From: Candidatus Ratteibacteria bacterium
GTDB taxonomy: Bacteria > CAIJMQ01
Assembly: GCA_028715665.1 (NCBI GenBank)
Contig: JAQURI010000047.1
Span: 1 to 10,514 of the forward strand
Direction of reading: 5' to 3'
Length of the DNA: 10,514 bases
Below, one piece after another: positions 1 through 8,020 of the stretch. The notes beneath the pieces are model-generated. The model did no database searches. It was not told the origin of the DNA and was given only the letters and a program-made list of their open reading frames with translations. Position 1 is the first letter of the stretch. Every line of letters begins with the position of its first letter. A program made the position numbers and the translations under genes.

Positions 1-11
1 GGCCTGCCCTG

Positions 12-914
12 CTAAAAAGCGGGCAATGTTTTCCCTATATGGTAACCTCCTTTGAGTTTAATTATTTCTTTTTTAATATGTTCTTCGTCTATACCTTTAT
101 CGGGTAAAATGGCAAAAAATGCCGAACCCGAACCGCTCATAACGATATTATTGCTTATTTCATTAAGGGATTTAATCTTTTCTTTAAATTGATAAAGAAG
201 AGGATGGATTTTGAACGCCACGTTTTCCAAGCGGTTGAAAAAATTCCTTTTTACTCCTTCAAAGTCGTTTGTATTCAAGGCTTCTGTCAGCAATTTAACA
301 CTTCTTATTTTTTTAGTCAAGCCTTTTTGCCTATCGGCTGTGGGCAGGCAAAAAGATGCGTTTTTATATATCTGGGCCGTAGATATTGTAAAATCAGGCC
401 AGAAGACAAGAATTTTCAAATTCGCGAAACTCGGCAAAGGCGTAATAACTTCTCCTCTTTCTGTTCCCAGGCAAGTTCCTCCGTAAATAAAAAACGGAAC
501 ATCCATGCCGAGTTCCTTGCCGAAATCCGCCAGCTCTTCCGAAGAAAAACCGAGCCCCCATAACCTGTTTAGCCCTTTTAAAACAGCCGCCGCGTTGCTG
601 CTTCCGCCTCCCAGTCCCCTGCCGACCGGGATTTTCTTTTTTATAAATATTTCCGCGCCATTGTCTAATTTTCTCCCCTTTTTCTGAATTAATATGGCAG
701 CCTTATAAGCTATGTTTTCTTCTTGCGGTATATTGAGGGAAGGCGAAACTTCTACTTTTATTTTTCCGCCTTCTTTATCCTTAATCGAAATGGTGTCCTG
801 CAAATCTATTTCCTGAAGGACTGTTTCTATTTGAAAATAACCGTCGTCTCTTTTATGCAAGAGTTCTAAAAAAAGGTTAACTTTTGCGGAGGAATCAAGC
901 TTAATCTCATTCAT
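12..914 (-). CDS. ispE: 4-diphosphocytidyl-2-C-methyl-D-erythritol kinase (IspE)
   Basis: Cytoplasmic GHMP-family kinase that phosphorylates the 2-hydroxyl of CDP-methylerythritol with ATP in the MEP route to isoprenoid precursors. Seen: 300 residues, close to the usual 280-300. The N-terminal SSAKVNLFLEL motif carries the conserved Lys11. The glycine-rich ATP loop GRGLGGGSSNAA lies at about 98-109, the catalytic-Asp motif GMDVPFF has Asp138, and a late SGSGSAFF matches the C-terminal GHMP motif. The conserved DGYH motif reads DGYF here (Phe27). It is the last gene seen of the minus-strand unit. Its ATG overlaps the end of the upstream isomerase-like gene by 8 bp and only a weak Shine-Dalgarno is visible, so translational coupling is likely. 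A small bulged hairpin (gccc-t-gc at 6-12 with gcgggc at 19-24) spans the stop codon, but no T-tract is seen before the window ends, so I do not call a terminator. Identity is very secure. Confidence 0.96.
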   Translation of the reverse strand: MNEIKLDSSAKVNLFLELLHKRDDGYFQIETVLQEIDLQDTISIKDKEGGKIKVEVSPSLNIPQEENIAYKAAILIQKKGRKLDNGAEIFIKKKIPVGRGLGGGSSNAAAVLKGLNRLWGLGFSSEELADFGKELGMDVPFFIYGGTCLGTERGEVITPLPSFANLKILVFWPDFTISTAQIYKNASFCLPTADRQKGLTKKIRSVKLLTEALNTNDFEGVKRNFFNRLENVAFKIHPLLYQFKEKIKSLNEISNNIVMSGSGSAFFAILPDKGIDEEHIKKEIIKLKGGYHIGKTLPAF

Positions 915-1737
915 AAGATATGCCTAACTCGTATAAAATCTTTTTAAGCGCGCTGCAAGCATATGAGAACCTCTCTTTTCCTGTAAACCCCGACATTTTG
1001 CCTGCAGACTGGAGATGGGGTTCCAAAGAAAGAAACCCCTTATATCCTTTTTTATTTAGAGCAGAAAGTATTTTTTTTACTTCACTCTCTCCTTCGCCCG
1101 ATGCCGTCACTTCAACACCTTTTGCAGTCCGTCTGGCATCTTTTATATGCATATATTCAATATAACTTTCGAGCAAAGGATATGCTCTTTTAAAAGGTCG
1201 GACATCTTCAGTTATAAAATTCGCGGGGTCAAATGTTAACATTAAATTTGCAGAAGCAATGGTTTCCAATATTTCTTTGCACCTTTCCGGCGTATTCCCA
1301 TATATTCCGCTTTCGTTTTCAAGCAAAAGAACAATATTTTCTTGTTTCGCCAAAGCGATTTTTTCCTTCATCCTTCTCATCACCTCGGCTTTAAAATCAG
1401 CAGGACTCGCGTCCTTGGGAATATAGTAAGAAAATACTCTTATGTATTTGGTTTTAAAAAATTTAGCCAGATAAATTGCTCTTTTGAACAGATTAATATG
1501 CTCGTTAAAATCGTCGTTTATTCCTATTTTGCCTATGGGCGAACCGATAGCTGAAATTTTGAAACTTTCCGCATTTAAACTGTTTTTAACTTTCTCCGCC
1601 TCGTTATCGCTTAAAGACAAAACGTTTTTATTCCAAACTCCTCTTATCTCCAAATGGCTGATTCCGTTTTGCTTCATAACGGAAAGCTGCTCATTCAAAT
1701 CAGAAGAAATCTCGTCTCCAAACCCAGAAAGTATCAT
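907..1737 (-). CDS. Sugar phosphate isomerase/epimerase family protein (xylose isomerase-like TIM barrel)
   Basis: A 276-residue protein of the AP-endonuclease-2/xylose-isomerase-like TIM-barrel superfamily, which contains metal-dependent sugar and inositol isomerases, epimerases and dehydratases. Seen: the N-terminal strand LSGFGDEISSDL; candidate metal ligands at the ends of barrel strands, Glu140 (LLENES), Asp170 (LTFDPANF), His197 (MHIKDA) and Glu239 (LSLEPHL); and no signal peptide or membrane segment, so it is probably cytoplasmic. The four-ligand pattern suggests an active metal enzyme. The substrate cannot be read from the sequence. It starts 8 bp after the gltX stop and overlaps ispE by 8 bp at its own 3' end, so it is embedded in an operon without being an obvious part of the MEP pathway or translation. 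The Shine-Dalgarno is weak (AAGAACAG), consistent with coupling to gltX. The start is reasonable because the first barrel strand begins at residue 2. Family is secure, function is open. Confidence 0.87.
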   Translation of the reverse strand: MILSGFGDEISSDLNEQLSVMKQNGISHLEIRGVWNKNVLSLSDNEAEKVKNSLNAESFKISAIGSPIGKIGINDDFNEHINLFKRAIYLAKFFKTKYIRVFSYYIPKDASPADFKAEVMRRMKEKIALAKQENIVLLLENESGIYGNTPERCKEILETIASANLMLTFDPANFITEDVRPFKRAYPLLESYIEYMHIKDARRTAKGVEVTASGEGESEVKKILSALNKKGYKGFLSLEPHLQSAGKMSGFTGKERFSYACSALKKILYELGISYE

Positions 1738-1745
1738 GACTGTTC

Positions 1746-3185
1746 TTATAAAAGTTTTCTGGTTTCTTTTATTCTCTTTATGGTTTTTTCTTTCCCCAAC
1801 AAACCGATTACGTCGAAAAGCGGAGGAGATACTTCTTTGCCGGTAAGGGCTACGCGTAACGGATGAATAAAATCCCCGCCTTTCATATTGAGTTCTTCGG
1901 CCAATTTTCTTAATGTCGCCTCGATTGCCTGCGGTTCAAATTCTTTTAGTGCTTCCAACCTTTTCCCTACTTTTTCCAAAAGCGAAGGCACATAATCTCT
2001 TTTTAAGAACTTATTTACGGCATCTTCATCATACTTAAGTTCATCTTTAAACAAAAAATCCGCGTTATCAACTATTTGCTGGAGTGTACGTATACGCGGC
2101 TTGTAAATTTCCACTATTTTCATGAGCATAATCCTGTCAGTTTTATCTTTTACAAAACCGGCTTCTTTCAAATACGGCATAAGATGTTCAAGCAGTTTTT
2201 CCGTAGGCAAGGTTTTCAAATACGCGCCGTTCATCCAGTCGAGTTTCTCCTTGTTGAATACGGCGTTTCTGGAAATTATGCGCTCCAAAGAAAAAGACCT
2301 TATCAACTCTTCTTGGGACATAATCTCTTTATTGTTTCCCGGCGACCATCCCAAAAGAGATATGAAATTCATCAATGCTTCGGGAAGATATCCTTCTTTT
2401 TTGTATTCCAGCACTCCGACTGCGCCGTGTCTTTTCGAAAGGCGCGATTTGTCCGGTCCCAAAATCAAAGGTATATGCGCAAACTGCGGCGGGTTGAATC
2501 CCAACGCTTCATAAATGGCGATTTGTCTGGGCGTATTCGTTATATGGTCGTCCCCGCGTATGACATGAGTTATTTCCATTGTGTGGTCGTCAACAACGCA
2601 GGAGAAATTATAAGTCGGGCTGCCGTCCGCTTTAAGAATTACAAAATCGTCGTATTGATGTTCCCCGAAATTTATTTCGCCGTGAATCGCGTCTTTAAAA
2701 GGACGAACCGGCGTAGTCCATTTGAACCTTACAACTTCTTTTCTTCCCTCTTTTTTTAACCTATTTTGTTCGGCATCCGTCAAGTTTCTGCACCTGCCGT
2801 CATATCTGGGGACTTCGCCCTTTTTCTTCATTTCTTCTCTTCGGGCATCAAGCTCTTCGCCGGAACAATAACACGGATATGCTTTCCCCTCTTTTAATAA
2901 TTTGTCTATAAACTTTTTGTAAATTTCTAATCTCTGACTTTGATAATACGGCGCATGCGGACCCCCGACCAAAGGCCCCTCATCCCAATCAAGCCCCATC
3001 CATTTAAGCGAATCCAAAATCTGAAGTTCCGCTTCTTTTGTGGAGCGGGTCAAATCCGTGTCTTCAATGCGAAGGATGAATTTGCCTTTATTGTGTTTCG
3101 CGAACAACCAGTTAAAAAGCGCTGTCCTCGCCCCGCCGATATGTAAAAACCCCGTCGGTGACGGCGCAAATCTCACTCGAACCAT
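1746..3185 (-). CDS. gltX: Glutamyl-tRNA synthetase (class I)
   Basis: Charges tRNA-Glu (or also tRNA-Gln if non-discriminating) with glutamate in the cytoplasm. Seen: 479 residues, the normal bacterial length. The HIGH-type motif HIGG is at 15-18 inside FAPSPTGFLHIGGARTALFN, VIRGDDHITNTPRQ is in the catalytic core, and the KMSKS-type motif RLSKR is at 248-252. The C-terminal half is the helical anticodon-binding region. The zinc-ribbon segment keeps Cys105, Cys107 and Cys132, but the position of the fourth ligand (His in E. coli CRH) is Asn134, so the zinc site is probably incomplete, as in many bacterial GltX. A clear AAGGAG at 3192-3197 sits 6 nt before the ATG and overlaps the stop codon of the upstream fusion gene, giving a 10-bp spacer. 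Whether the enzyme discriminates between tRNA-Glu and tRNA-Gln cannot be told here; no gatCAB or glnS lies in the window. Confidence 0.97.
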   Translation of the reverse strand: MVRVRFAPSPTGFLHIGGARTALFNWLFAKHNKGKFILRIEDTDLTRSTKEAELQILDSLKWMGLDWDEGPLVGGPHAPYYQSQRLEIYKKFIDKLLKEGKAYPCYCSGEELDARREEMKKKGEVPRYDGRCRNLTDAEQNRLKKEGRKEVVRFKWTTPVRPFKDAIHGEINFGEHQYDDFVILKADGSPTYNFSCVVDDHTMEITHVIRGDDHITNTPRQIAIYEALGFNPPQFAHIPLILGPDKSRLSKRHGAVGVLEYKKEGYLPEALMNFISLLGWSPGNNKEIMSQEELIRSFSLERIISRNAVFNKEKLDWMNGAYLKTLPTEKLLEHLMPYLKEAGFVKDKTDRIMLMKIVEIYKPRIRTLQQIVDNADFLFKDELKYDEDAVNKFLKRDYVPSLLEKVGKRLEALKEFEPQAIEATLRKLAEELNMKGGDFIHPLRVALTGKEVSPPLFDVIGLLGKEKTIKRIKETRKLL

Positions 3186-3191
3186 TTCACA

Positions 3192-3197
3192 CTCCTT
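3192..3197 (-). promoter_or_regulatory. Shine-Dalgarno of gltX overlapping the upstream stop codon
   Basis: On the minus strand AAGGAG lies 6 nt before the gltX ATG. Its bases include part of the TAA stop of the fusion gene (3196-3198). Ribosomes ending the fusion gene would therefore pass directly over the gltX initiation site, which suggests coupled translation. Confidence 0.8.
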
Positions 3198-6100
3198 AAT
3201 TTTCTAAAGCATTTAATGTCTCACGTGCAAACTTAACCCTTGGATCAATTTTAAGTATTTTTTTCAACTCGATTTTGGCCTCTCCGTATCTTCCTGTATT
3301 AATATATGCTATAGCCAAGTTATATCGCGCTTCTATCCATTGGGGACTCAATTTTACTACTACATTCAATTCGTTTATAGCTTCATTAAGCTTTCCATTT
3401 TGGAAATATATCTTTGCAAGATTGTAACGGAAAGCAGCCTGATTTGGGTCTATTTTTATTGCCGTTTGCAATGCCTCTATCGCCTGCTCAACTTTTCCGG
3501 TCTCGGAATAGATATCGGCCAGATTATAATAAGGTGTCGCATATGCATTATCCTTCTCTGTAGCTTTTCTAAACGCATCAGTCGCATTATCGTTCATACC
3601 CATGCGTCTATAGGCGGCGCCCAAGTTATTATAAGCTATTGCCAAATCCGGCGCCATTTCTATCGCTTTTTTGATGGTGCTTACCGCTTCTTCGTATCTG
3701 CCCATCTCGATATAAGCGCTGCCTATCTGGGCCAATGCTTCTGCGCAATCGGGGTCGATTTCAAGCACCTTCTTATATATTGCCAATGCATCTTCATATC
3801 TGCCTGCCTGTTGCTGGAAGCCCCCTTCGCCCAGATAGATTTGTATGCCTTTTTTAAAAAGATATTTAGTGCTTTCATCATCGGGATTTATATATAATGC
3901 CTTTTGATATTGCCTAAGCATTTCTTCCGTCATATATTCTTGAGCAAAAATTTCGCCAAGAATGCTGTATCCTTTTGCTTTGAAATATATATTGAACTTG
4001 GTTTCAGTATTTTCTATGTCCTTTCCCACATTAGTCAACAGAGGAAAAATATTTTGTCTGAATCCATTCAGCTCTCTCATATTCAAAGGGGTGGTAGATA
4101 CGCCCACTTGCCTTTTCCATGCAAACTGAATGGGAGTATAATCATCAGTATTAACCGGCACGCCAGCAACATACTTCGCAATGGCATCTTTCATAACAAA
4201 ACAACTTAAAAAAGCAAACGGGTCGCCTATGTGAAACTTTTGTAAATCTTTTCTTATCACCTCATCTTGCAATCTTTTAGTAACCGAAGCGAAATCAATC
4301 TCCAACTTCTTCGGCGCGCCCAACATCAGCGTATAACCGGTGGGAAGCCATAAAGAAGTATGCGGAAATACCGAATTGAATGTTTTTACTATGGTTTTAT
4401 AGTCGCTGGGGACCAAAGAATGCAAAGGAAGCCACTGGCATATTATCCCGCCCTCATTTAATTTTTCTCTGCATAACTCGTAAAATTCCTTGGTATAAAG
4501 CGTCCAACTGTCGCTACTGGCAGGATGGGTAGCGTCACAAATTATCACATCATAACGGTTTTCGGTAGTAAGAAGATAATTCCTTGCGTCTTCTATTATT
4601 AAATTAACCCTTGTATCGCTTAAGACATTTTGGTTTTCTTCAAGGAAATAATCGCTTGCCTTCGCCATTTCCGGAGAGATCTCTATCGCGTCTATCTGCC
4701 GCAGAGCATGGGTAGTTACTGCCCCGCTGGTAATTCCGCCGCCAAAACATATCACTAGTCCCTTTTGCGGATTTTTATGCAATAAACACGGCAGATGTCC
4801 CAGCATATGAAAGGTCTGCAAAGAAGCATAATCCGTCGGCACTTCTTCGATATTGTTAAGCTTCAGCATCTTAACACCACTGGTCTTCTCCAGGACCGTC
4901 ACGGTGGCATAAGCACCCTCTTTGTAATAAATCAATCTTTCTCCCGGTTCCAACGAATAGAATCTAATCTCATGTTGAACATTGACGACAACACCTATAA
5001 AAATGATTAATCCCCCCAATAAACTATATTTAGTTTTATGAGAGATAGACGGATGAAAAATAAATATCAAGATGCCTAGAACAATATTGATAAAGGCAAT
5101 TAGAATAATGCTTTTCTGCAGACCCAACCACGGAATAAATATAAAACCGGCAACAAATGAGCCGAAAATTGCGCCGATGCTGTCCAAACATCCGAGATTC
5201 CCTATCCAACGCCCCAACTTTTTTAAATTACCCGCATAAATTTTTCCTACCAAAGGAAAAGTTGCTCCCATCAGACAGGCAGGGATAAGCATTATAAAGA
5301 AAGAATATATATAGCCGGAAAGAATATAGCTGCTGACTACTTCTTGTGCGGCGGCAGAAATAAAATGGAATCTAAACTTTTCTACGGACAGCAAAGCCCC
5401 GAATAACAGTAAAATCAAGACCGCGGTAAGCCCTATGCCTATCTCAATAAAACCAAGTAAAGCCAATAGATTTTTCTTCCTGTCCACAAAACGCGCCATC
5501 CAAAAACTGCCCATAGCCAATCCGCATATAAAACTTGTTACAATAATCGCGAAGTTATATATGCTATTATCCAAAAATAGAAGCAGTATTCTCATCCAGA
5601 CTACTTCGTAAGCCAAAGAAGTAAAACCCTCTATAGCAAAAACCCATAACACCAAATAGATTATGTGGTTAGGATATATCCGCCCATTTTCTTTTATTGC
5701 GGGTTCGTCAATCTCGCTTAAGGCTTCAGCTTCCTTCCTATGCTCTGTAATGGAATTTTTGCTTAATGACAAACCAATTATCCCTATTAAAATATTTATA
5801 ACTGCCGCAAGATAAAGGGTCCATCTAACCCCTATGGCTTGTATAAGGAAAAATCCCGCCAAAAGACAACCTGCCACTGCGCCGAAATTATTAACCGAGT
5901 AAAGACTGCCTATGTTCCAGCCGAGTTCTTTTAATTTTTTGACAAAGAATGTGCTTAGTACGGGCAGAGTGCCTCCCATCAGGGTGGTGGGGATAAGCAA
6001 AAGAAGGAATGCCAAGAGAAATCTTATGAAACCAAAAAGATAGAAGCTTGTGTGTAAGTGTTTATGTATAACAATATACAATTCTGTCAAACCGGAAAGA

Positions 6101-6444
6101 AGAAAAGGGAACAAAAGAGCAAAAATGCCGATGCTGATTTCAAGATAAGCGAATAACTTAAGCGGGTTTTTCTGTCTGTCTGATAATCTTCCGAAATAAA
6201 GGCTGCCGAATGCCAACCCGGCCATAAATGCGCTTAAGACAGTGCTTACAGCAAAGACTGTCAGTCCAAATAATAAGCCGAGCATCCTCGCCCATATTAC
6301 CTGATAAATCAGTGCGCTTGCCCCGGAAAAGAAAAAAAGCAACAAAAAAACGGAATGCATATTTTTATGAGATATTCCGGCTCTATGCATTTTTATACCA
6401 ACTCCCTCTTTAAAATTTTTACAGAAAATTCTTCTGGGCTTCAT
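3196..6444 (-). CDS. Three-part fusion: duplicated MFS-like membrane domain, spermidine synthase-like domain, TPR tail
   Basis: A 1082-residue inner-membrane protein. Seen: (a) a hydrophobic part, about 33-490, with many membrane spans in two similar halves (about 35-230 and 268-465). Matching motifs are SGASALIYQVIWARML/EGFTSLAYEVVWMRIL and IPTTLMGGTLP/IPACLMGATFP. (b) A spermidine-synthase-like Rossmann domain, about 500-720: nucleotide loop FGGGITSG (Gly568-570), acidic ribose-binding residue Glu588 in AIEIS, EDARNYL near 618-624, and CDATHP with Asp637. (c) TPR repeats of 34 residues from about 870 to 1070, at least six. Known: proteins of this family are annotated as fused MFS/spermidine synthase, and most have no proven reaction. 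The usual second Asp of GGGDGG and of DxxDP is absent (Ile571, His640), so real spermidine synthesis is doubtful. The TPR tail suggests a protein partner. An AGAGG 5 nt upstream supports the first ATG over Met19 and Met29. The ATGA overlap couples it to the acyl-CoA ligase-like gene. Confidence 0.88.
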   Translation of the reverse strand: MKPRRIFCKNFKEGVGIKMHRAGISHKNMHSVFLLLFFFSGASALIYQVIWARMLGLLFGLTVFAVSTVLSAFMAGLAFGSLYFGRLSDRQKNPLKLFAYLEISIGIFALLFPFLLSGLTELYIVIHKHLHTSFYLFGFIRFLLAFLLLLIPTTLMGGTLPVLSTFFVKKLKELGWNIGSLYSVNNFGAVAGCLLAGFFLIQAIGVRWTLYLAAVINILIGIIGLSLSKNSITEHRKEAEALSEIDEPAIKENGRIYPNHIIYLVLWVFAIEGFTSLAYEVVWMRILLLFLDNSIYNFAIIVTSFICGLAMGSFWMARFVDRKKNLLALLGFIEIGIGLTAVLILLLFGALLSVEKFRFHFISAAAQEVVSSYILSGYIYSFFIMLIPACLMGATFPLVGKIYAGNLKKLGRWIGNLGCLDSIGAIFGSFVAGFIFIPWLGLQKSIILIAFINIVLGILIFIFHPSISHKTKYSLLGGLIIFIGVVVNVQHEIRFYSLEPGERLIYYKEGAYATVTVLEKTSGVKMLKLNNIEEVPTDYASLQTFHMLGHLPCLLHKNPQKGLVICFGGGITSGAVTTHALRQIDAIEISPEMAKASDYFLEENQNVLSDTRVNLIIEDARNYLLTTENRYDVIICDATHPASSDSWTLYTKEFYELCREKLNEGGIICQWLPLHSLVPSDYKTIVKTFNSVFPHTSLWLPTGYTLMLGAPKKLEIDFASVTKRLQDEVIRKDLQKFHIGDPFAFLSCFVMKDAIAKYVAGVPVNTDDYTPIQFAWKRQVGVSTTPLNMRELNGFRQNIFPLLTNVGKDIENTETKFNIYFKAKGYSILGEIFAQEYMTEEMLRQYQKALYINPDDESTKYLFKKGIQIYLGEGGFQQQAGRYEDALAIYKKVLEIDPDCAEALAQIGSAYIEMGRYEEAVSTIKKAIEMAPDLAIAYNNLGAAYRRMGMNDNATDAFRKATEKDNAYATPYYNLADIYSETGKVEQAIEALQTAIKIDPNQAAFRYNLAKIYFQNGKLNEAINELNVVVKLSPQWIEARYNLAIAYINTGRYGEAKIELKKILKIDPRVKFARETLNALEN

Positions 6445-7997
6445 AAGGACCTCTTAAGAATTTTCCCCGTCGGCGTTTTCGGAAGTTCTTTTCTGAAATC
6501 TATCCTTCTGGGAATTTTGTAATGCGCAAGCAAATGCTTCAAATGCGCATGGATTGCTTCTTCTGTTATGTTTTCTCCCTCTTTAAGCACAACATAAGCA
6601 ACAGGGACTTCATCGCCGTCTTCAAGACGCCTTCCGACTACGGCTGCTTCTTTTATTTCCATGAAAGTATATAAAGCATCTTCGACTTCTTTGGGATAAA
6701 TATTCAGCCCTTTTGATATTATCAAATCCTTTTTTCTATCGACGATATAAAGGAAACCGTCTTCGTCTAACTTCCCCAAATCTCCGCTATATAACCACCC
6801 ATCTTTAAGAATTGCCGCCGTCTCTTCGGGTTTATCGTAATACCCCTTCATAACAGAAGGCCCTTTTATAAGTATTTCACCTGTTCCTCCGGCCGGCATT
6901 TCATTCCCATTATCATCAACTATTTTCACTTCCAGCTTCTTAAGAGGACGCCCTACCGAACCAGGCTTTCTCTTTTTAACAGTCGATAAGGCAACAACTG
7001 GGGAGGCTTCCGTCAACCCATAACCTTCAATAAGCGGTATGCCGAATTTTTTTTCGAATCTGTGCATTATGTCCAAAGGAAGGGCGTCCCCACCGGATAC
7101 GCATACCTTAATGGGATTCAATAATTTACTGAAAGGAAACGCTGTAAGCAGAAAAGGTGTCCTTGCTTCGGATAAAATCCTATAAATCGGCGGAATCGCT
7201 ATCAATATAGTAACCTTATTTTTTATTATCTGCTTGAAAACCTCTTTGAAATTCTTTAATGATTTGATAACTACGGATGTCGCGCCTGCATAAAACGGCA
7301 CCAAGACGCAAGTTGTCAATGTAAAAGAATGATACAAAAGCAACAGGCACGAAAAACGGTCTTTCGGGGTTATTTTCACTCTCTTAAGGCAGGCTTTAGC
7401 ATTTGATATCAGATTATCATGCGTCAACATTACGCCTTTCGGCGAACCCGTAGTCCCGGAAGTATAAATCAACGTCGCAATGTCACCCCCGGCACATACG
7501 CTGTCCGGCTCCGAAATATCGCCGTGTTTAAAACAGTCCCTTTCAAAATTTTCTATTTCCAACTTAAACTGGAGCGAATCAATTCTTGCCACTAACTCAT
7601 CGGCCATTTCCTCAAACGACTCGGAAGTAATGAGTGCTGATGCTTTCGCGTCCTGAATGATAAAATCCAGTTCTTCGAAAGTCAGCATAATGTTAAGAGG
7701 CACGGCAATCGCCCCTATTTTTGCTATCGCAAAATAGGAAATGATAAATTCAATCGAGTTACGAAGCAGGATTGCTACTCTGTCGCTTTTCTTGATTCCT
7801 TTTTTAAGGATGAAATGGGCGAGTTGGTTGACCCTATCGTTAAAATCTTTATAGGTAAGTGCTCTAAAACTGACATCCGTTTCGGGTTGGATTAAAGCTA
7901 AGTGTTTACTCCCAAATTCTTCTGCTTTTAATTTAACAAGTTCGCCAAGCGTCAAATGTTGTCTCCTGAATATATGCAGATTTATATCATAAAGCAT
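6441..7997 (-). CDS. AMP-forming acyl-CoA synthetase/ligase (long-chain fatty acid-CoA ligase-like)
   Basis: ANL-superfamily enzyme that activates a carboxylic acid with ATP to an acyl-adenylate and normally transfers it to CoA. Seen (numbering from the ATG at 7995-7997, 518 residues): P-loop-like A3 motif YTSGTTGSPKG at 178-188, YGLTE at 326-330, YSGD at 403-406 with the ribose-binding Asp, hinge DRKKD at 420-424, GLNIYPKEVE just after it, and the catalytic Lys512 in PTGKILKR near the C-terminus. All core motifs are intact and no membrane segment is evident. An in-frame TTG at 8037-8039 would add 14 residues. I prefer the ATG because the extra residues are encoded by the intergenic repeat element, though the AGAGG before the ATG is rather far away (12 nt). 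First gene of the minus-strand unit; its TGA overlaps the next ATG. Acyl substrate is unknown: medium or long chain is the family default. Some relatives adenylate without using CoA. Confidence 0.9.
   Translation of the reverse strand: MLYDINLHIFRRQHLTLGELVKLKAEEFGSKHLALIQPETDVSFRALTYKDFNDRVNQLAHFILKKGIKKSDRVAILLRNSIEFIISYFAIAKIGAIAVPLNIMLTFEELDFIIQDAKASALITSESFEEMADELVARIDSLQFKLEIENFERDCFKHGDISEPDSVCAGGDIATLIYTSGTTGSPKGVMLTHDNLISNAKACLKRVKITPKDRFSCLLLLYHSFTLTTCVLVPFYAGATSVVIKSLKNFKEVFKQIIKNKVTILIAIPPIYRILSEARTPFLLTAFPFSKLLNPIKVCVSGGDALPLDIMHRFEKKFGIPLIEGYGLTEASPVVALSTVKKRKPGSVGRPLKKLEVKIVDDNGNEMPAGGTGEILIKGPSVMKGYYDKPEETAAILKDGWLYSGDLGKLDEDGFLYIVDRKKDLIISKGLNIYPKEVEDALYTFMEIKEAAVVGRRLEDGDEVPVAYVVLKEGENITEEAIHAHLKHLLAHYKIPRRIDFRKELPKTPTGKILKRSL
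6450..6454 (-). promoter_or_regulatory. Shine-Dalgarno that fixes the start of the fusion gene
   Basis: Minus-strand AGAGG ends 5 nt before the ATG at 6442-6444 and lies inside the 3' end of the acyl-CoA ligase-like gene. It favours this ATG over the in-frame methionines at codons 19 and 29, which would also leave a long gap in the operon. Confidence 0.65.
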
Positions 7998-8020
7998 ATT
8001 GGAAATAAACCTCTCGATAA

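Noticed and set aside
1..24. Terminator or next RNA gene after ispE
   Set aside because: A short bulged hairpin is visible, but the window ends before any T-tract or further structure could be judged.
2076..2759. Plus-strand open frame of 227 codons inside gltX
   Set aside because: It is antisense to the conserved gltX core, has no recognisable domain, and is explained by codon composition of the real gene.
3340..3897. Plus-strand open frame of 185 codons opposite the TPR region
   Set aside because: Antisense to clear 34-residue TPR repeats. The Cys/Ile-rich translation has no domain logic.
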